Source of the DNA: JBBRTJ01 sp038244535
GTDB taxonomy: Bacteria; Actinomycetota; Acidimicrobiia; Acidimicrobiales; Ilumatobacteraceae
Assembly (NCBI GenBank): GCA_038244535.1
Contig: JBBRTJ010000002.1
Coordinates: 1 to 64,000, forward strand
Reading direction: 5' to 3'
Length of the DNA stretch: 64,000 nt
Shown here: positions 25,904 to 36,056 of the stretch, in pieces
Position numbering within the stretch: position 1 is the first letter of the stretch
Layout: each line of letters starts with the position of its first letter
The notes under the pieces: generated by a model
The model's database searches: none
What the model saw: only the letters and a program-made list of their open reading frames with translations
Told to the model about the DNA's origin: nothing
Position numbers and translations under genes: made by a program

Positions 25904-27246
25904 GCACCAACGATCTGCTGGAGATGGCCCAACGGGTGGCCGACCAGGCCAAGGCCGGCGAGCAGGTCGAGGCCTACGTCTCGCGGATGCGCGACACGAG
26001 TGTGCGCGTGTACGAGGGCGAGATCGAGCACCTCGTGAGCGCCCAGTCCGAGGGGATCGGCATCCGGGTGATCGACGGCGGTCGAGTCGGCTTCGCGTAC
26101 GCCGGCGCGCTCGACGAGCGCACCGTGGCCGAGGCCCTGGCCGAAGCCCGCGACAACGTCGGGTTCGGCACCGCCCACCCCGATGTCGCCCTCGCCGTGC
26201 CCGACGGCGTCGCGGTTGCCGACCTCGATCTGTGGGACGACTCGCTCGCCTCGTGCCCGACGGATCACAAGGTGGCCCTGGCCAAGCAGACCGAGGCCAT
26301 CGCGCTGGGTGCCGATCCACGCGTCCGCCCCGAGGACACCTCGTACGAAGACAGCCTGGCCGAGGCCGCGGTGGCCTCCAGTACGGGCATCGCCGCCTTC
26401 GGTCGCGAGACCGCCTGCTACGTCGTCGCCTCGCTCCTGGCCACCGTCGGTGACGAGACGATGACCGGGTTCGGCTACTCGATCGGCCGCAACGTCGACC
26501 AGCTCGATGCCGACGCGGCCGCCCAGATGGCCGTCGAGCGGGCGACGCGCCTGCTCGGGGCCACGAAGCCGTCGAGCCGCCGCCTCACCGTGGTGCTCGA
26601 CCCGTGGGTGACCGCGCAGTTCCTCGGGATCCTGTCGGCCACCCTCAACGGCGAGTCCGTGCTGAAGGGGCGCTCGCTGTTCGCCAACCGAGTGGGTGAG
26701 AGCGTCGCCAGCCCCCTCATCTCGCTGGTCGACGACCCGACCTACCCGCTTGCCTTCAGCGCGTCCACGGTCGACGGCGAGGGCCTCGCCACGCGACGCA
26801 ACACCCTGATCGAGGGTGGCGTGCTGAAGGGCTTCGTGCAGAACAGCTACAGCGGCCGCCGCAGCGGTGGGGCCAGCACCGGCAACGCCACGCGCGGCAG
26901 CTTCAAGAGCAGCCCGGGTTGCGGCTGTCTCGCCCTGGCCCTCACCCCGGGCACTCGCAGCCAGGCCGAGCTCGTGGCCGGCGTCGACGACGGCATCCTC
27001 GTGCAGGGCGTCTCGGGGATGCACTCGGGCGTCAACCCGGTCAGCGGCGACTTCTCGACCGGGGCTGAAGGGCTGCTGATCTCCGGCGGTCAGCTCGGCG
27101 CTCCGGTGCGTGAGTTCACGATCGCGTCCACCTTGCAGCGAATGCTGCACGACGTCATCGAGGTCGGTGGCGATGTGCAGTGGCTGCCCATGTCGGCGGC
27201 CGGCGTCAGCCTCGTGGTGGGCGACATCACCATGAGCGGCGCCTGA
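25900..27246 (+). CDS. tldE: TldE/PmbA-type subunit, first copy
   Basis: This 448-residue protein is the non-catalytic partner of TldD: it has the same fold but lacks HExxxH; 'VVLDPWVTAQFLGILSATLNGESVLKGRS' stands at the corresponding place. The C-terminal 'GMHSGVNPVSGDFSTGAEGLLISGGQ' is the typical PmbA block. It starts within the last codons of tldD. The protein is full length. A second paralogue follows after five bases, so TldD may form alternative heterodimers or a heteromer with both. Confidence 0.9.
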   Translation: MSTNDLLEMAQRVADQAKAGEQVEAYVSRMRDTSVRVYEGEIEHLVSAQSEGIGIRVIDGGRVGFAYAGALDERTVAEALAEARDNVGFGTAHPDVALAVPDGVAVADLDLWDDSLASCPTDHKVALAKQTEAIALGADPRVRPEDTSYEDSLAEAAVASSTGIAAFGRETACYVVASLLATVGDETMTGFGYSIGRNVDQLDADAAAQMAVERATRLLGATKPSSRRLTVVLDPWVTAQFLGILSATLNGESVLKGRSLFANRVGESVASPLISLVDDPTYPLAFSASTVDGEGLATRRNTLIEGGVLKGFVQNSYSGRRSGGASTGNATRGSFKSSPGCGCLALALTPGTRSQAELVAGVDDGILVQGVSGMHSGVNPVSGDFSTGAEGLLISGGQLGAPVREFTIASTLQRMLHDVIEVGGDVQWLPMSAAGVSLVVGDITMSGA

Positions 27247-27251
27247 GCTCG

Positions 27252-28586
27252 GTGTCTGAGCTGCTTGAACTGGCCCAGCGCATCGCGGCGCAGGCCCGCC
27301 CGGGCGAGCAGGTCGAGGCCTTCGTCGCCCGCGGCAATCGCTTCAGCGTCAAGGCCTACCGGGGCGAGGTCGAGGCCCTCACCTCGGCCGGGTCGGCCGG
27401 TGTCGGCGTGCGGGTGGTCGTCGAGGGCCGTCAGGGGTTTGCCAGCGCGGGAACCCTCGACGAGTCGGTGCTGCACGAGGTGCTCGCCGATGCCCGAGAC
27501 AACGCCACGTTCGGTGAGCCCCAGCCCTGGAACGGCCTGGCCGAGCCAGACGGCGTCCCCGAGCCGGTGCTGCACCTCTACGAGCCCGAGCTGCTCACAT
27601 CCGAGGCGAAGGTGGCCCTGGCCATCGAGCTCGAGCGCTTGGTCCTGGCGGGCGACCCGCGCATCACCGGTGTGCGCGCCGCCATCTACGGCGACGGCGT
27701 GGGTGAGGCCGCCATCGCCACGAGCACAGGCATTGCCACCGCCAGCAGGTCTAGCTCTGCGTCGGTGAGCGTCTCGGCGCTGGCCGCGGATGGCGACGAG
27801 GTGCAGATCGGATCGGGGGTCGGCGTGGGTCGTTTCTCCGGCGAGCTCGACCTGGCCGTCGTCGCCGCCGACGCCGTCGATCGAGCCACCCGCATGCTCG
27901 GGGCGACGCCGCTCACCACGCGCCGCACGACCGTGGTCCTCGACCGTCGGGTAGCGGCGAGCATCGTGTCGATCGTGGCCGGCATGCTCACCGGCGACGC
28001 CGTCTTGAAGGGCCGTTCGCCGTTCGCCCACCGCCTCGGCGAGCTCGTCGCCTCGCCGATGCTCACGCTCGTCGACGACGCGACGAACCCCGCCAGCTAC
28101 GGCGCCGACACCAGCGACGGCGAGGGCCTCGCCACCCGGCCGACCCTGCTCATCAAGGACGGCGTCCTGCGGGCCTTCCTCCACAACACCGTCACGGGCC
28201 GGCGTTCGGGGACGGGCACCACTGCTTCGGCCGTGCGGGGCTACCGATCGACGCCGGGCGTCGGTGCCCTGTCCCTCGTGCCCGGCGAGGGAACCGGGTC
28301 GCTCGACGACATCGTCGCCGCGGTCGGTGACGGGCTGCTCGTGCAGTCGGTGTCGGGGCTGCACTCCGGGGTCAACCCCGTCAGCGGTGACCTGTCGGTC
28401 GGCGTGCAGGGCCTGCTCATCAGTGGGGGAGCATTGGGGCGTCCGGTGCGTGAGGTCACCATCGCCACGAGCCTCCAGCGGCTGCTCGTCGACCTCGTCG
28501 CCGTCGGCGCCGATCTCGAGTGGCTGCCCGGCGGCGATGCCTGCGTGACCATGGCCGTGCGTGACGTCATGGTGAGCGGGATCTGA
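27252..28586 (+). CDS. TldE/PmbA-type subunit, second copy
   Basis: The 444-residue protein is clearly paralogous to the preceding gene along its full length: 'ELAQRIAAQARPGEQVEAFVARG' against 'EMAQRVADQAKAGEQVEAYVSRM' at the N-terminus and 'GLHSGVNPVSGDLSVGVQGLLISGG' near the C-terminus. HExxxH is again absent. It has diverged mostly in the middle (residues ~100-190), where substrate contact in TldD/E is expected to lie. GTG 27252 is inferred from similarity with the first copy. A tandem duplication of the regulatory subunit is the simplest reading. Confidence 0.88.
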   Translation: MSELLELAQRIAAQARPGEQVEAFVARGNRFSVKAYRGEVEALTSAGSAGVGVRVVVEGRQGFASAGTLDESVLHEVLADARDNATFGEPQPWNGLAEPDGVPEPVLHLYEPELLTSEAKVALAIELERLVLAGDPRITGVRAAIYGDGVGEAAIATSTGIATASRSSSASVSVSALAADGDEVQIGSGVGVGRFSGELDLAVVAADAVDRATRMLGATPLTTRRTTVVLDRRVAASIVSIVAGMLTGDAVLKGRSPFAHRLGELVASPMLTLVDDATNPASYGADTSDGEGLATRPTLLIKDGVLRAFLHNTVTGRRSGTGTTASAVRGYRSTPGVGALSLVPGEGTGSLDDIVAAVGDGLLVQSVSGLHSGVNPVSGDLSVGVQGLLISGGALGRPVREVTIATSLQRLLVDLVAVGADLEWLPGGDACVTMAVRDVMVSGI

Positions 28587-28687
28587 CCAACCCCGGTGGG
28601 CGGCCCGGTCCCGCTCAGCGTTGGGTCGATCACCGTCGCTCAGCGTGGCCAATCGCCCCAACGTCGGGTGGGCGGCGAAGGGGAGCA

Positions 28688-29788
28688 GTGAGCGTTACCT
28701 TGCTCGTCATGCGCACTCGCCCGCTCGCCGTCGCCGCCGCCGCCATCATGCTGGTGCTGGCGGCCTGCAGCGGCTCGTCGTCGAAGGGCGCCGCGTCGTC
28801 GAGCAGCAGCGGCTCGACGGCTGCGGCCACGACCGTGGCGGCGCCGACCACCGCTGCGCCGACCACGACGACTGAAGCACCGACCACCAGTGCGGCGCCG
28901 ACGACCACCACCTCGGTGCCGCCCCGCACCGTGGCCGCCGTGCTGGCGATGAAGCGCACGATCGTGCTCGCTCACGCTGCGGGCGAGGACGCCCACCCTC
29001 ATTCGACCCCGTATGGCTACGCGGCCTCGGTGAAGGAGGGCGTCGACCTGCTCGACCTCGACGTGCAGCTCACCAAGGACGGCGTGCTGATCGTGCAGCA
29101 CGACGACAGCGTCGACCGCACGACCGGCTCGACCGGCAAGGTGGCCGGCCTCACCTTCGACCAGGTGCACGCGCTCGACAACGCCTACTGGTTCACCGCG
29201 TCGTGCACCTGCAAGGGGCAGCCCGATGCGGCTTACGTCCTACGGGGGATGCGAACGGGTGAGAAGGCGCCGCTGGCCGGCTACACGCCCGACGACTTCG
29301 CCGTGCCGCGGTTCCGTGACATCGCCACTCGGTTCCCCGGCTTCGTGCTCAACATCGAGATCAAGGGCACGTTCCCGGCGGCGGTGCCTGCCGCCAACGA
29401 GCTGGCCAAGGAGCTGACGGAGCTGGGACGCCTCGACGCCGCAGTCGTCACGAGCTTCGACGACAAGGTCCTGGCGGCGTTCCACGCGGCAGCGCCCACG
29501 GTCGAGCAGACCCCTGGCCTGGCGGCGTCCACGGCGTTCGTCCTGCAGAAGCTGCCTCTGCCGGCGGGCATGAGGATCCTGCAGCTGCCACCGGTGTTCA
29601 ACCGTGTGGCGATCCTCACCCCCGACGTGCTGGCCCGGGCCAAGGCGGCCGGGTACCCGATCTGGGTCTGGCCCAACGACAGCGCTCTCGAGACCGTCGC
29701 TGGGTACAAGGGCTTCATCGCCGAGGGCATCGAGGGCCTCAACGCCGCCCAACCTGCGCTCGCGGTGCAGGCGGTGCGGGGCGGCTGA
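28688..29788 (+). CDS. Lipoprotein with glycerophosphodiester phosphodiesterase (GDPD)-like domain
   Basis: The 366-residue protein has a signal peptide ending in lipobox LAAC, then a Thr/Ala/Ser-rich linker of about 50 residues, then a TIM-barrel of the GDPD family. The landmarks are 'IVLAHAAGEDA' (first His), 'VDLLDLDVQLTKDGVLIVQHDDSVDRTT' (metal acids and second His) and the late 'AGYPIWVWPNDS'. The usual HR pair is HA, and the usual ExD is DLD, so activity may be altered. GTG 28688 follows AAGGGG; ATG 28709 would start nearer the hydrophobic core. It would act outside the cell on glycerophosphodiesters or a related lipid. Confidence 0.8.
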   Translation: MSVTLLVMRTRPLAVAAAAIMLVLAACSGSSSKGAASSSSSGSTAAATTVAAPTTAAPTTTTEAPTTSAAPTTTTSVPPRTVAAVLAMKRTIVLAHAAGEDAHPHSTPYGYAASVKEGVDLLDLDVQLTKDGVLIVQHDDSVDRTTGSTGKVAGLTFDQVHALDNAYWFTASCTCKGQPDAAYVLRGMRTGEKAPLAGYTPDDFAVPRFRDIATRFPGFVLNIEIKGTFPAAVPAANELAKELTELGRLDAAVVTSFDDKVLAAFHAAAPTVEQTPGLAASTAFVLQKLPLPAGMRILQLPPVFNRVAILTPDVLARAKAAGYPIWVWPNDSALETVAGYKGFIAEGIEGLNAAQPALAVQAVRGG

Positions 29789-29791
29789 TGT

Positions 29792-30202
29792 TCAGCCGAG
29801 AAGCTTGGCCAGCAGTCGCTCGAGGTGGGCTCGCTCGGTGGGAGTCAGCGAATCGAGGCCGGGGAGCTCGTCGGAGAGGTCGGCGTCGAGCTTGGTCCGT
29901 AGTCGCCTTCCGGCGGGCGTCAGCGCCAGCAGCTTCACCCGGCGGTCGGCGGGGTCGGGACGACGCTCGATGAGGCCCCGCTCTTCGAGCCGGTCGGCGA
30001 TGCCCGTGAGGTTCGAGGGATCACAGTCCAGGTGGCCGGCGATCGAGTGCATCGGCTGAGGTTCCTGGAGCAGTCGGAGCGTGATCGCCTGCGGTGGCGA
30101 CAGGTCGTGGAGATGGAGCCGGGCCATGAAGATCGCCCGCATCCGATCCATCAGCGTGACCATCAGCGAGTCGAGGGCGGGGGTGGTGACGGCGGGCGAC
30201 AC
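29792..30202 (-). CDS. MarR-family transcriptional regulator
   Basis: The 136-residue winged-helix protein shows the MarR core: 'LSPPQAITLRLLQEPQPMHSIAGHLDCDPSNLTGIADRLEERGLIERRPDPADRRVKLLALTPAGRRL', with the recognition helix and the Asp-Arg wing. GTG 30202 is chosen because TATCGT ends six bases upstream (leaderless), and the family N-terminus fits. It is divergent from a DrrAB-type exporter, the standard arrangement for a ligand-relieved repressor of an efflux pump. A dyad at 30266-30281 is a likely operator. Confidence 0.88.
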   Translation of the reverse strand: MSPAVTTPALDSLMVTLMDRMRAIFMARLHLHDLSPPQAITLRLLQEPQPMHSIAGHLDCDPSNLTGIADRLEERGLIERRPDPADRRVKLLALTPAGRRLRTKLDADLSDELPGLDSLTPTERAHLERLLAKLLG

Positions 30203-30265
30203 GTGGCCACGATAGTCGTGTCGGTCGCATCGTCGCTGTACGGCGATCATGCATGTGCCAAGTCT

Positions 30266-30281
30266 GTTGAAGTGCCTCAAC
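30266..30281. promoter_or_regulatory. Inverted repeat, candidate MarR operator
   Basis: GTTGA-AGTGCC-TCAAC is a perfect 5-6-5 dyad in the 98-base gap between the MarR gene and the exporter, 20 bases before the DrrA-like ATG. MarR proteins usually bind 16-20 bp dyads of this kind overlapping the promoters they repress. Binding by this particular MarR is inferred from position only. Confidence 0.55.
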
Positions 30282-30300
30282 CGTGCGGCAGAATGGGGGA

Positions 30301-31304
<1,004 letters not shown>

Positions 31305-31308
<4 letters not shown>

Positions 31309-32126
31309 GCACCACCGTCATCGCCACCGGGGCTGCGGCCGTCGCCCCCAGCATCAAGGGCATCGGCCTCAAGCGAGCGGCGAGCGACATCTCGGTCGTC
31401 ACGCGGCGCAACCTGCTGCGCATCACTCGCTCGCCTCAGCTGCTGGCGTTCTCGACCATCCAGCCGATCATGTTCGTGCTGCTGTTCACCTACGTGTTCG
31501 GCGGCGCCATCCAGGTGCCCGGCATGAGCTACGTCGACTACCTGATCCCCGGGATCATGGTGCAGACCGCCCTGTTCGGCGGCGCGAGCACCGCCGTCGG
31601 CCTGGCCGAGGACCTCACCAAGGGGATCGTCGATCGGTTCCGGTCGCTTCCCATGGCCCGCTCGGCGGTGCTGGCCGGACGCACGTTCGCCGACATGGTC
31701 CGCAACATCGGCGTGGTGCTGCTCATGGTCGTGGTCGGCACCCTCGTCGGGTTCCGGTTCCACAACGGCGTGCTCCCCGGCTTTGCCGCCCTCGCCCTGG
31801 CCGTGCTGTTCGGGTATGCGTTCAGCTGGGTGTTCGCCACCATCGGGCTGCTGGTCAAAGACCCCGAGACGGCCCAGGTCGCCGGCTTCATCCCGCTGTT
31901 CCCGCTCGTGTTCGCCAGCTCGGCCTTCGTGCCCGTGCAGTCCATGCCGAGCTGGCTCCAAGGCTTCGCCGAGCACCAGCCGGTCAGCGTGACCGTCGAC
32001 TCCATCCGGGCCCTGACCCAAGGAGGCGACATCGCGTGGCCCGTGACCCAGTCGCTGCTGTGGATCGCGCTGATCCTGGTGGTGTTCATGCCCCTCGCCG
32101 TCCACCTCTACCGCACCACCGTCTGA
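31305..32126 (+). CDS. ABC-2 type permease (DrrB-like)
   Basis: The 273-residue protein has six hydrophobic segments, the ABC-2 start 'VTRRNLLRITRSPQLLAFSTIQPIMFVLLFTYVFGGAI' and the conserved cytoplasmic loop 'DRFRSLPMARSAVLAGRTFADMVRN'. Its ATG overlaps the ATPase stop (ATGA) and AGGAGG lies just upstream, so the two subunits are coupled. It forms the membrane channel of the exporter. Substrate unknown. Confidence 0.9.
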
Positions 32127-32145
32127 CCCTCGGCCCGTCTCGGGG

Positions 32146-32171
32146 ATTAGCACTACGGCGGTAGTAGTATT
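32146..32171. promoter_or_regulatory. SUF operator 1 with overlapping -10 box of sufD
   Basis: The core ACTACGGCGGTAGT (32152-32165) is a perfect dyad, ACTAC-GGCG-GTAGT. Over 26 positions it differs at only five from the site at 55462-55487 before sufC2 (shared core ACTAYGGCGRTAGT, shared flanks ATTA on the left and ATT on the right). A -10 box TAGTAT (32165-32170) overlaps its right side and ends six bases before the sufD GTG, so a bound protein would block RNA polymerase. Confidence 0.75.
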
Positions 32172-32176
32172 TGGGC

Positions 32177-33331
32177 GTGCCTTCGTTCGTCCCTTTGCTC
32201 GAGCGCGACCTCGGATCGGGTCCGGTCTGGCTCGCCGAGCGCCGCCGTTCAGCGGCTGATCGGTTCGCCGCCGCCTCGCTCCCCACTCCCGACGACGAGA
32301 TCTGGCGCTACAGCCGCATCAGCGAGCTTGATCTCGACGCGTTCGCAGCACTCGGTGGGTCGACGTCGTGGTCGGGTCCCGGGTTCGTCGGGCCTGCCGT
32401 CGAGGCCGACCAGGGCGTCGTCGGCGCCACGATGGTCACCCCGACCGACGTGTTCGCCGAGCTGAACGACGCTCTGTCCGAGCCGGTCGTGGTGAGGGTC
32501 CCGGCGGGCAAGGTCATCGAGCAACCGATCGTGATCGTCCACCACGTCGATGCCGATGGCGTGGCCTTCTTCCCCCGCCTCATCATCGAGGCCGGAGCGG
32601 ACAGCGAGGTGACCGTGGTCGAGCGCTTCACCTCCACTGATGTGCATGCGCTCGTGTGCCCGGTGGTCGAGGTGCGAGCCCACCAGGCGGCCCGGGTCAA
32701 GTACCTCGCGGTCAACGAGGTTGGGCCCCGCGTGTGGTTCATCGCCTCGCAGGTGGCCGAGGGCGAGCGCGACTCCACCACCGTCGTGTCGTCGGTGAGC
32801 CTCGGGGGCGACTACGCCCGCATCCACACCATCGCCCGCCTCGTTGGCCAGGGGGCCAGCGGCGACCAGCTCGCCCTCTACTTCGGCGAGGGGCGACAGA
32901 TGCACGACGTGCGCACCCTGCAAGACCACGTCGCCCCCAAGACCACCTCGAACCTGTTGTTCAAGGGCGCCCTCGAAGGGCACAGCAACAGCGTGTACAC
33001 GGGTCTCATCCGCGTGCGCAAAGACGCCAAGGGCACCGTCGCGTTTCAGACGAACCGCAACCTCAAGCTCAGCGAGGGCACGTGGGCCGAGAGCGTGCCC
33101 AACCTCGACATCGAGACCAATGACGTCAAGTGCAGCCACGCCTCGGCCGTCGGCCCGATCGACGAGGAGCAGCGCTTCTACCTCGAGAGCCGCGGCGTGC
33201 CTACCGCCGTGGCCGAGCGCCTGGTGGTGCTCGGGTTCTTCGAAGAGGTCCTGGCCCGCCTGCCCGATCAAGCCGTCGCCGACGAGCTGCGTCTTGCCGT
33301 GGCGGCCAAGCTCGATCGAAGGGATGCCTGA
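32177..33331 (+). CDS. sufD: Fe-S assembly scaffold protein SufD
   Basis: The 384-residue beta-helix protein ends with 'DVKCSHASAVGPIDEEQRFYLESRGVP', the CSH...LDEE...FYL-SRG block of SufD that includes its essential histidine; SufB instead has HEA-x-T at this place. It would form SufBC2D with SufB and SufC to build [Fe-S] clusters. No sufB precedes it: the gene begins a transcription unit of its own at a leaderless GTG (TAGTAT-N6-GTG) under an operator. A Rieske-type ferredoxin and sufC follow with overlapping stops and starts. Confidence 0.9.
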   Translation: MPSFVPLLERDLGSGPVWLAERRRSAADRFAAASLPTPDDEIWRYSRISELDLDAFAALGGSTSWSGPGFVGPAVEADQGVVGATMVTPTDVFAELNDALSEPVVVRVPAGKVIEQPIVIVHHVDADGVAFFPRLIIEAGADSEVTVVERFTSTDVHALVCPVVEVRAHQAARVKYLAVNEVGPRVWFIASQVAEGERDSTTVVSSVSLGGDYARIHTIARLVGQGASGDQLALYFGEGRQMHDVRTLQDHVAPKTTSNLLFKGALEGHSNSVYTGLIRVRKDAKGTVAFQTNRNLKLSEGTWAESVPNLDIETNDVKCSHASAVGPIDEEQRFYLESRGVPTAVAERLVVLGFFEEVLARLPDQAVADELRLAVAAKLDRRDA

Positions 33332-33642
33332 TGGCCTCGCACCGCGTCGCCGCGCTCGTCGACCTCGCGCCCGGAACCGCCCACCGCTTCGTCGTCGAGG
33401 GTCAGCCGGTGGCCGTCGTGCGCATCGGTGATCGCGTCTACGCCATCGGCGACACGTGCTCGCATGCCGATGTCTCGCTCAGCGAGGGCGAGGTGCACGA
33501 GTCGTCGTGCGAGCTCGAGTGCTGGAAGCACGGCTCGACGTTCTCGCTCGAGACCGGTGTGCCCAGCACGCTGCCGGCCACGCGGCCGGTGCCCGTGTAC
33601 GACGTCGCCGTGGTCGACGGACAGGTGGAGGTGACGGTATGA
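33331..33642 (+). CDS. Rieske-type [2Fe-2S] ferredoxin (non-haem-iron oxygenase ferredoxin-like)
   Basis: The 103-residue protein has both Rieske cluster motifs: Cys-x-His in 'DTCSHADVSLSEGEV' (43 and 45) and Cys-x2-His in 'LECWKHGSTFSLETG' (63 and 66). It has no signal peptide or membrane anchor, so it is cytoplasmic. Its ATG overlaps the sufD stop and its stop overlaps the sufC ATG. In several actinobacteria and other bacteria such a protein is embedded in the suf operon, presumably as an electron donor or cluster acceptor during assembly; its actual role is not settled. Confidence 0.88.
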   Translation: MASHRVAALVDLAPGTAHRFVVEGQPVAVVRIGDRVYAIGDTCSHADVSLSEGEVHESSCELECWKHGSTFSLETGVPSTLPATRPVPVYDVAVVDGQVEVTV

Positions 33643-34445
33643 GCGAGCTGCGCATCAGTGGCCTCCACGCCTCGATCGGGGGCAAGGCCATCCTCCAGGG
33701 GATCGACCTCGTGATCGCGTCCGGCGAGGTGCACGCTGTCATGGGCCCGAATGGTGCCGGCAAGAGCACGCTGTCGGCCGTCGTCATGGGCAAGCCCGGC
33801 TACGAGGTGACCGCCGGGTCAGTCACCCTCGATGGCGCCGACGTGCTGGCGATGGCCCCGTGGGAACGGGCCGTGGCCGGCCTCTACCTCGCCATGCAGT
33901 ACCCGACCGAGGTGCCGGGGGTGTCGCTCAACTCGGTGCTCAGCGAGGGCCTCGCCGCTCGGGGCCGTCCGTTGAGCGCCACCGCGCTGGCTGAGCGCCT
34001 CGTCGACGAGGCTGAGCGCATCGGCTTCGACGAGCGCTTCCTTGACCGCCCGCTCAACGTCGACCTGTCCGGCGGCGAGAAGAAGCGCAACGAGACCCTG
34101 CAGCTCGCCGTGCTCGAACCCCGCATCGCCATCCTCGACGAGCTCGACTCCGGCCTCGACGTGGACGCGCTGCGGGCCTGCTCCCGACGGGTCGAGGAGC
34201 TGACGAAGTCCCACGGTCTCGGCGTGCTGGCCATCACGCACTACAGCCGGCTGCTGCACGAGCTGCGCTCCGACCGCGTGCACATCTTGGTCAAGGGCCG
34301 AATCGTGGCCACCGGCGGCCCTGAGCTAGCCGAGCAGCTCGAGCGCGACGGCTACCAGGCGTTCCAGGGCGACGAGCCTGAGGAGCCGGTGCGCAAGCGC
34401 GGCGCCACCTTTGCGGAGGACCCGTTCGCGGACCCGTTCGCGTGA
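33639..34445 (+). CDS. sufC: SUF system ATPase SufC, first copy
   Basis: This 268-residue soluble ABC ATPase shows Walker A GPNGAGKST (~36), the SufC-specific 'AMQYPTEVPGVSLNSVL' loop, signature 'LSGGEKKRNETLQLAVLEP', Walker B 'IAILDELDSGLDVDAL' and 'AITHYSRLLHEL'. Compared with the second copy at 54.7 kb it has DEL instead of DET in the D-loop region and a longer acidic tail after residue 240. It is coupled to the Rieske gene and should work with SufD. Confidence 0.93.
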   Translation: MSELRISGLHASIGGKAILQGIDLVIASGEVHAVMGPNGAGKSTLSAVVMGKPGYEVTAGSVTLDGADVLAMAPWERAVAGLYLAMQYPTEVPGVSLNSVLSEGLAARGRPLSATALAERLVDEAERIGFDERFLDRPLNVDLSGGEKKRNETLQLAVLEPRIAILDELDSGLDVDALRACSRRVEELTKSHGLGVLAITHYSRLLHELRSDRVHILVKGRIVATGGPELAEQLERDGYQAFQGDEPEEPVRKRGATFAEDPFADPFA

Positions 34446-34454
34446 GCCGGGCCT

Positions 34455-34988
34455 GTGGACGGGCAGACTGAGCAGCCGATGGATGCCGCCGACGCCCCAC
34501 TCGTCTTGATCCTGATGGGCTCACGCTCTGATTGGGACACGATGCATCACACTGCCGACGTGCTCGGCGAGCTCGGTGTCCCCTACGACGTGCGGGTGGT
34601 GTCGGCCCACCGAACGCCCGACCTGCTGAAGGCGACGGCGACCGAAGCCGAGACCACAGCCGTCGAGGTGATCGTGGCCGGGGCCGGGGGAGCGGCTCAC
34701 CTTCCCGGGATGCTGGCGGCGCACACCGTGCTGCCCGTGCTCGGCGTGCCCGTCCAGAGCCATGCGCTCAACGGCCTCGACTCGCTGTTGTCGATCGTGC
34801 AGATGCCCGCCGGCGTCCCCGTGGGCACCCTTGCCATCGGCCGGGCCGGTGCCGTCAACGCCGGCTTGTTGGCCGCCGCGATCGTGAGCGGGAGCCGGCC
34901 TGAGGTGCGTGAGCGGTTGCGGGCGTGGCGCGGGCGTCAGACCGACGCAGTGCTCGCCGACCGCGATCCCCGCCTGCCCGCCCCGTGA
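34455..34988 (+). CDS. purE: N5-carboxyaminoimidazole ribonucleotide mutase
   Basis: The 177-residue protein converts N5-CAIR to CAIR in purine synthesis. Motifs: '[11 protein letters not shown]' (phosphate loop, ~20-30), 'VVSAHRTPD' and '[28 protein letters not shown]', as in class I PurE. The extra N-terminus depends on GTG 34455 or ATG 34479, neither with a convincing ribosome binding site. The stop overlaps the purK GTG. It lies only nine bases after sufC, so purine synthesis may be partly cotranscribed with the SUF genes. Confidence 0.93.
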   Translation: MDGQTEQPMDAADAPLVLILMGSRSDWDTMHHTADVLGELGVPYDVRVVSAHRTPDLLKATATEAETTAVEVIVAGAGGAAHLPGMLAAHTVLPVLGVPVQSHALNGLDSLLSIVQMPAGVPVGTLAIGRAGAVNAGLLAAAIVSGSRPEVRERLRAWRGRQTDAVLADRDPRLPAP

Positions 34989-36043
34989 CGACAGTGGGCG
35001 TCCTCGGCGGCGGCCAGCTCGGCCGCATGCTCGCCGTGGCCGGCGTGCCGCTCGGGGTTCGGTGCCTGGTCGTCGAGCCGGTGCCTGATGCGCCCGCCGC
35101 GGCCGTGGCCGAGGTCATCACTGCGCCGTACGACGATCCTTCCGCCCTTGCCGAGCTCGCTCGCCGGTGCGACGTCGTGACCGTCGAGCTCGAGGGCGTG
35201 CCCATCGACGCGCTGGCTTGGCTGGCCGAGCGGGTGGCGGTCCACCCTGCCCCCGAGGCGGTGGCGGTGGCGCAGGATCGTCGCCGCGAGAAGCACTCGC
35301 TCGCCGCGCTCGGCATCTCGGTGGCGCCGTGGACCGATGGCCGCCCCGACAGCTACCCCTGCCTCGTGAAGACGGCCCGCGGTGGCTTCGATGGCCGGGG
35401 CCAGGAGCTGGTCAGCGACGCCGATGCCTGGGTGGCCGCGGCCAACCGCCTGGCGCCCTGCATCACTGAGCAGCTCGTTGCCTTCGACCGCGAGCTGTCG
35501 ATCGTGGCCGCCCGGGGCATCGACGGCAGCTTCGCCGCCTCCCCACTCGTCGAGAACCACCATCGCGACGGGATCCTGCGCACCACGATCGCCCCTGCGC
35601 CCGGTGTCAGTCCGGCGCTGCAGCGAGCCGCCGACGATCTCATCGGGCGGTTGCTCGACTCGCTGCACTACGTCGGCGTGGCCACCGTCGAGCTGTTCCA
35701 GGTCGGCGATCGGCTCGTCGCCAACGAGATCGCGCCCCGGGTGCACAACAGCGGGCACTGGACCATCGAGGGGGCGGTCACGAGCCAGTTCGAGCAGCAC
35801 TTGCGGGCCATCCTCGGCTGGCCCCTCGGTGACCCGAGTCCTCGGGGAGCAGCGGCGATGGTCAACCTCATTGGGACCGAGCCCGACCCGGCCGCCGTGC
35901 TCGCCATCCCTGGGGCTCACCTCCACCGCTATGGGAAGGCCCCCCGTCCCGGCCGCAAGCTCGGCCACGTGACGGTCGTAGCGGCGTCACCGAAGGCCCT
36001 CGCCCGACCGCTGGCGGCGGTCCACGCGCTGGTGAACCACTAG
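34985..36043 (+). CDS. purK: N5-carboxyaminoimidazole ribonucleotide synthetase
   Basis: The 352-residue ATP-grasp enzyme adds CO2 to AIR at the expense of ATP, feeding PurE. It has the PreATP-grasp start '[17 protein letters not shown]', '[15 protein letters not shown]' (ATP-binding Lys and glycine loop), 'ELSIVAARG' and '[31 protein letters not shown]', the most diagnostic PurK block. GTG 34985 overlaps the purE stop (GTGA). Confidence 0.95.
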   Translation: MTTVGVLGGGQLGRMLAVAGVPLGVRCLVVEPVPDAPAAAVAEVITAPYDDPSALAELARRCDVVTVELEGVPIDALAWLAERVAVHPAPEAVAVAQDRRREKHSLAALGISVAPWTDGRPDSYPCLVKTARGGFDGRGQELVSDADAWVAAANRLAPCITEQLVAFDRELSIVAARGIDGSFAASPLVENHHRDGILRTTIAPAPGVSPALQRAADDLIGRLLDSLHYVGVATVELFQVGDRLVANEIAPRVHNSGHWTIEGAVTSQFEQHLRAILGWPLGDPSPRGAAAMVNLIGTEPDPAAVLAIPGAHLHRYGKAPRPGRKLGHVTVVAASPKALARPLAAVHALVNH

Positions 36044-36056
36044 CAGCTCGGTACTC

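Noticed and set aside
24515..28586. RiPP biosynthetic cluster around tldD/tldE
   Set aside because: No precursor peptide, cyclodehydratase or export gene was seen next to the protease genes.
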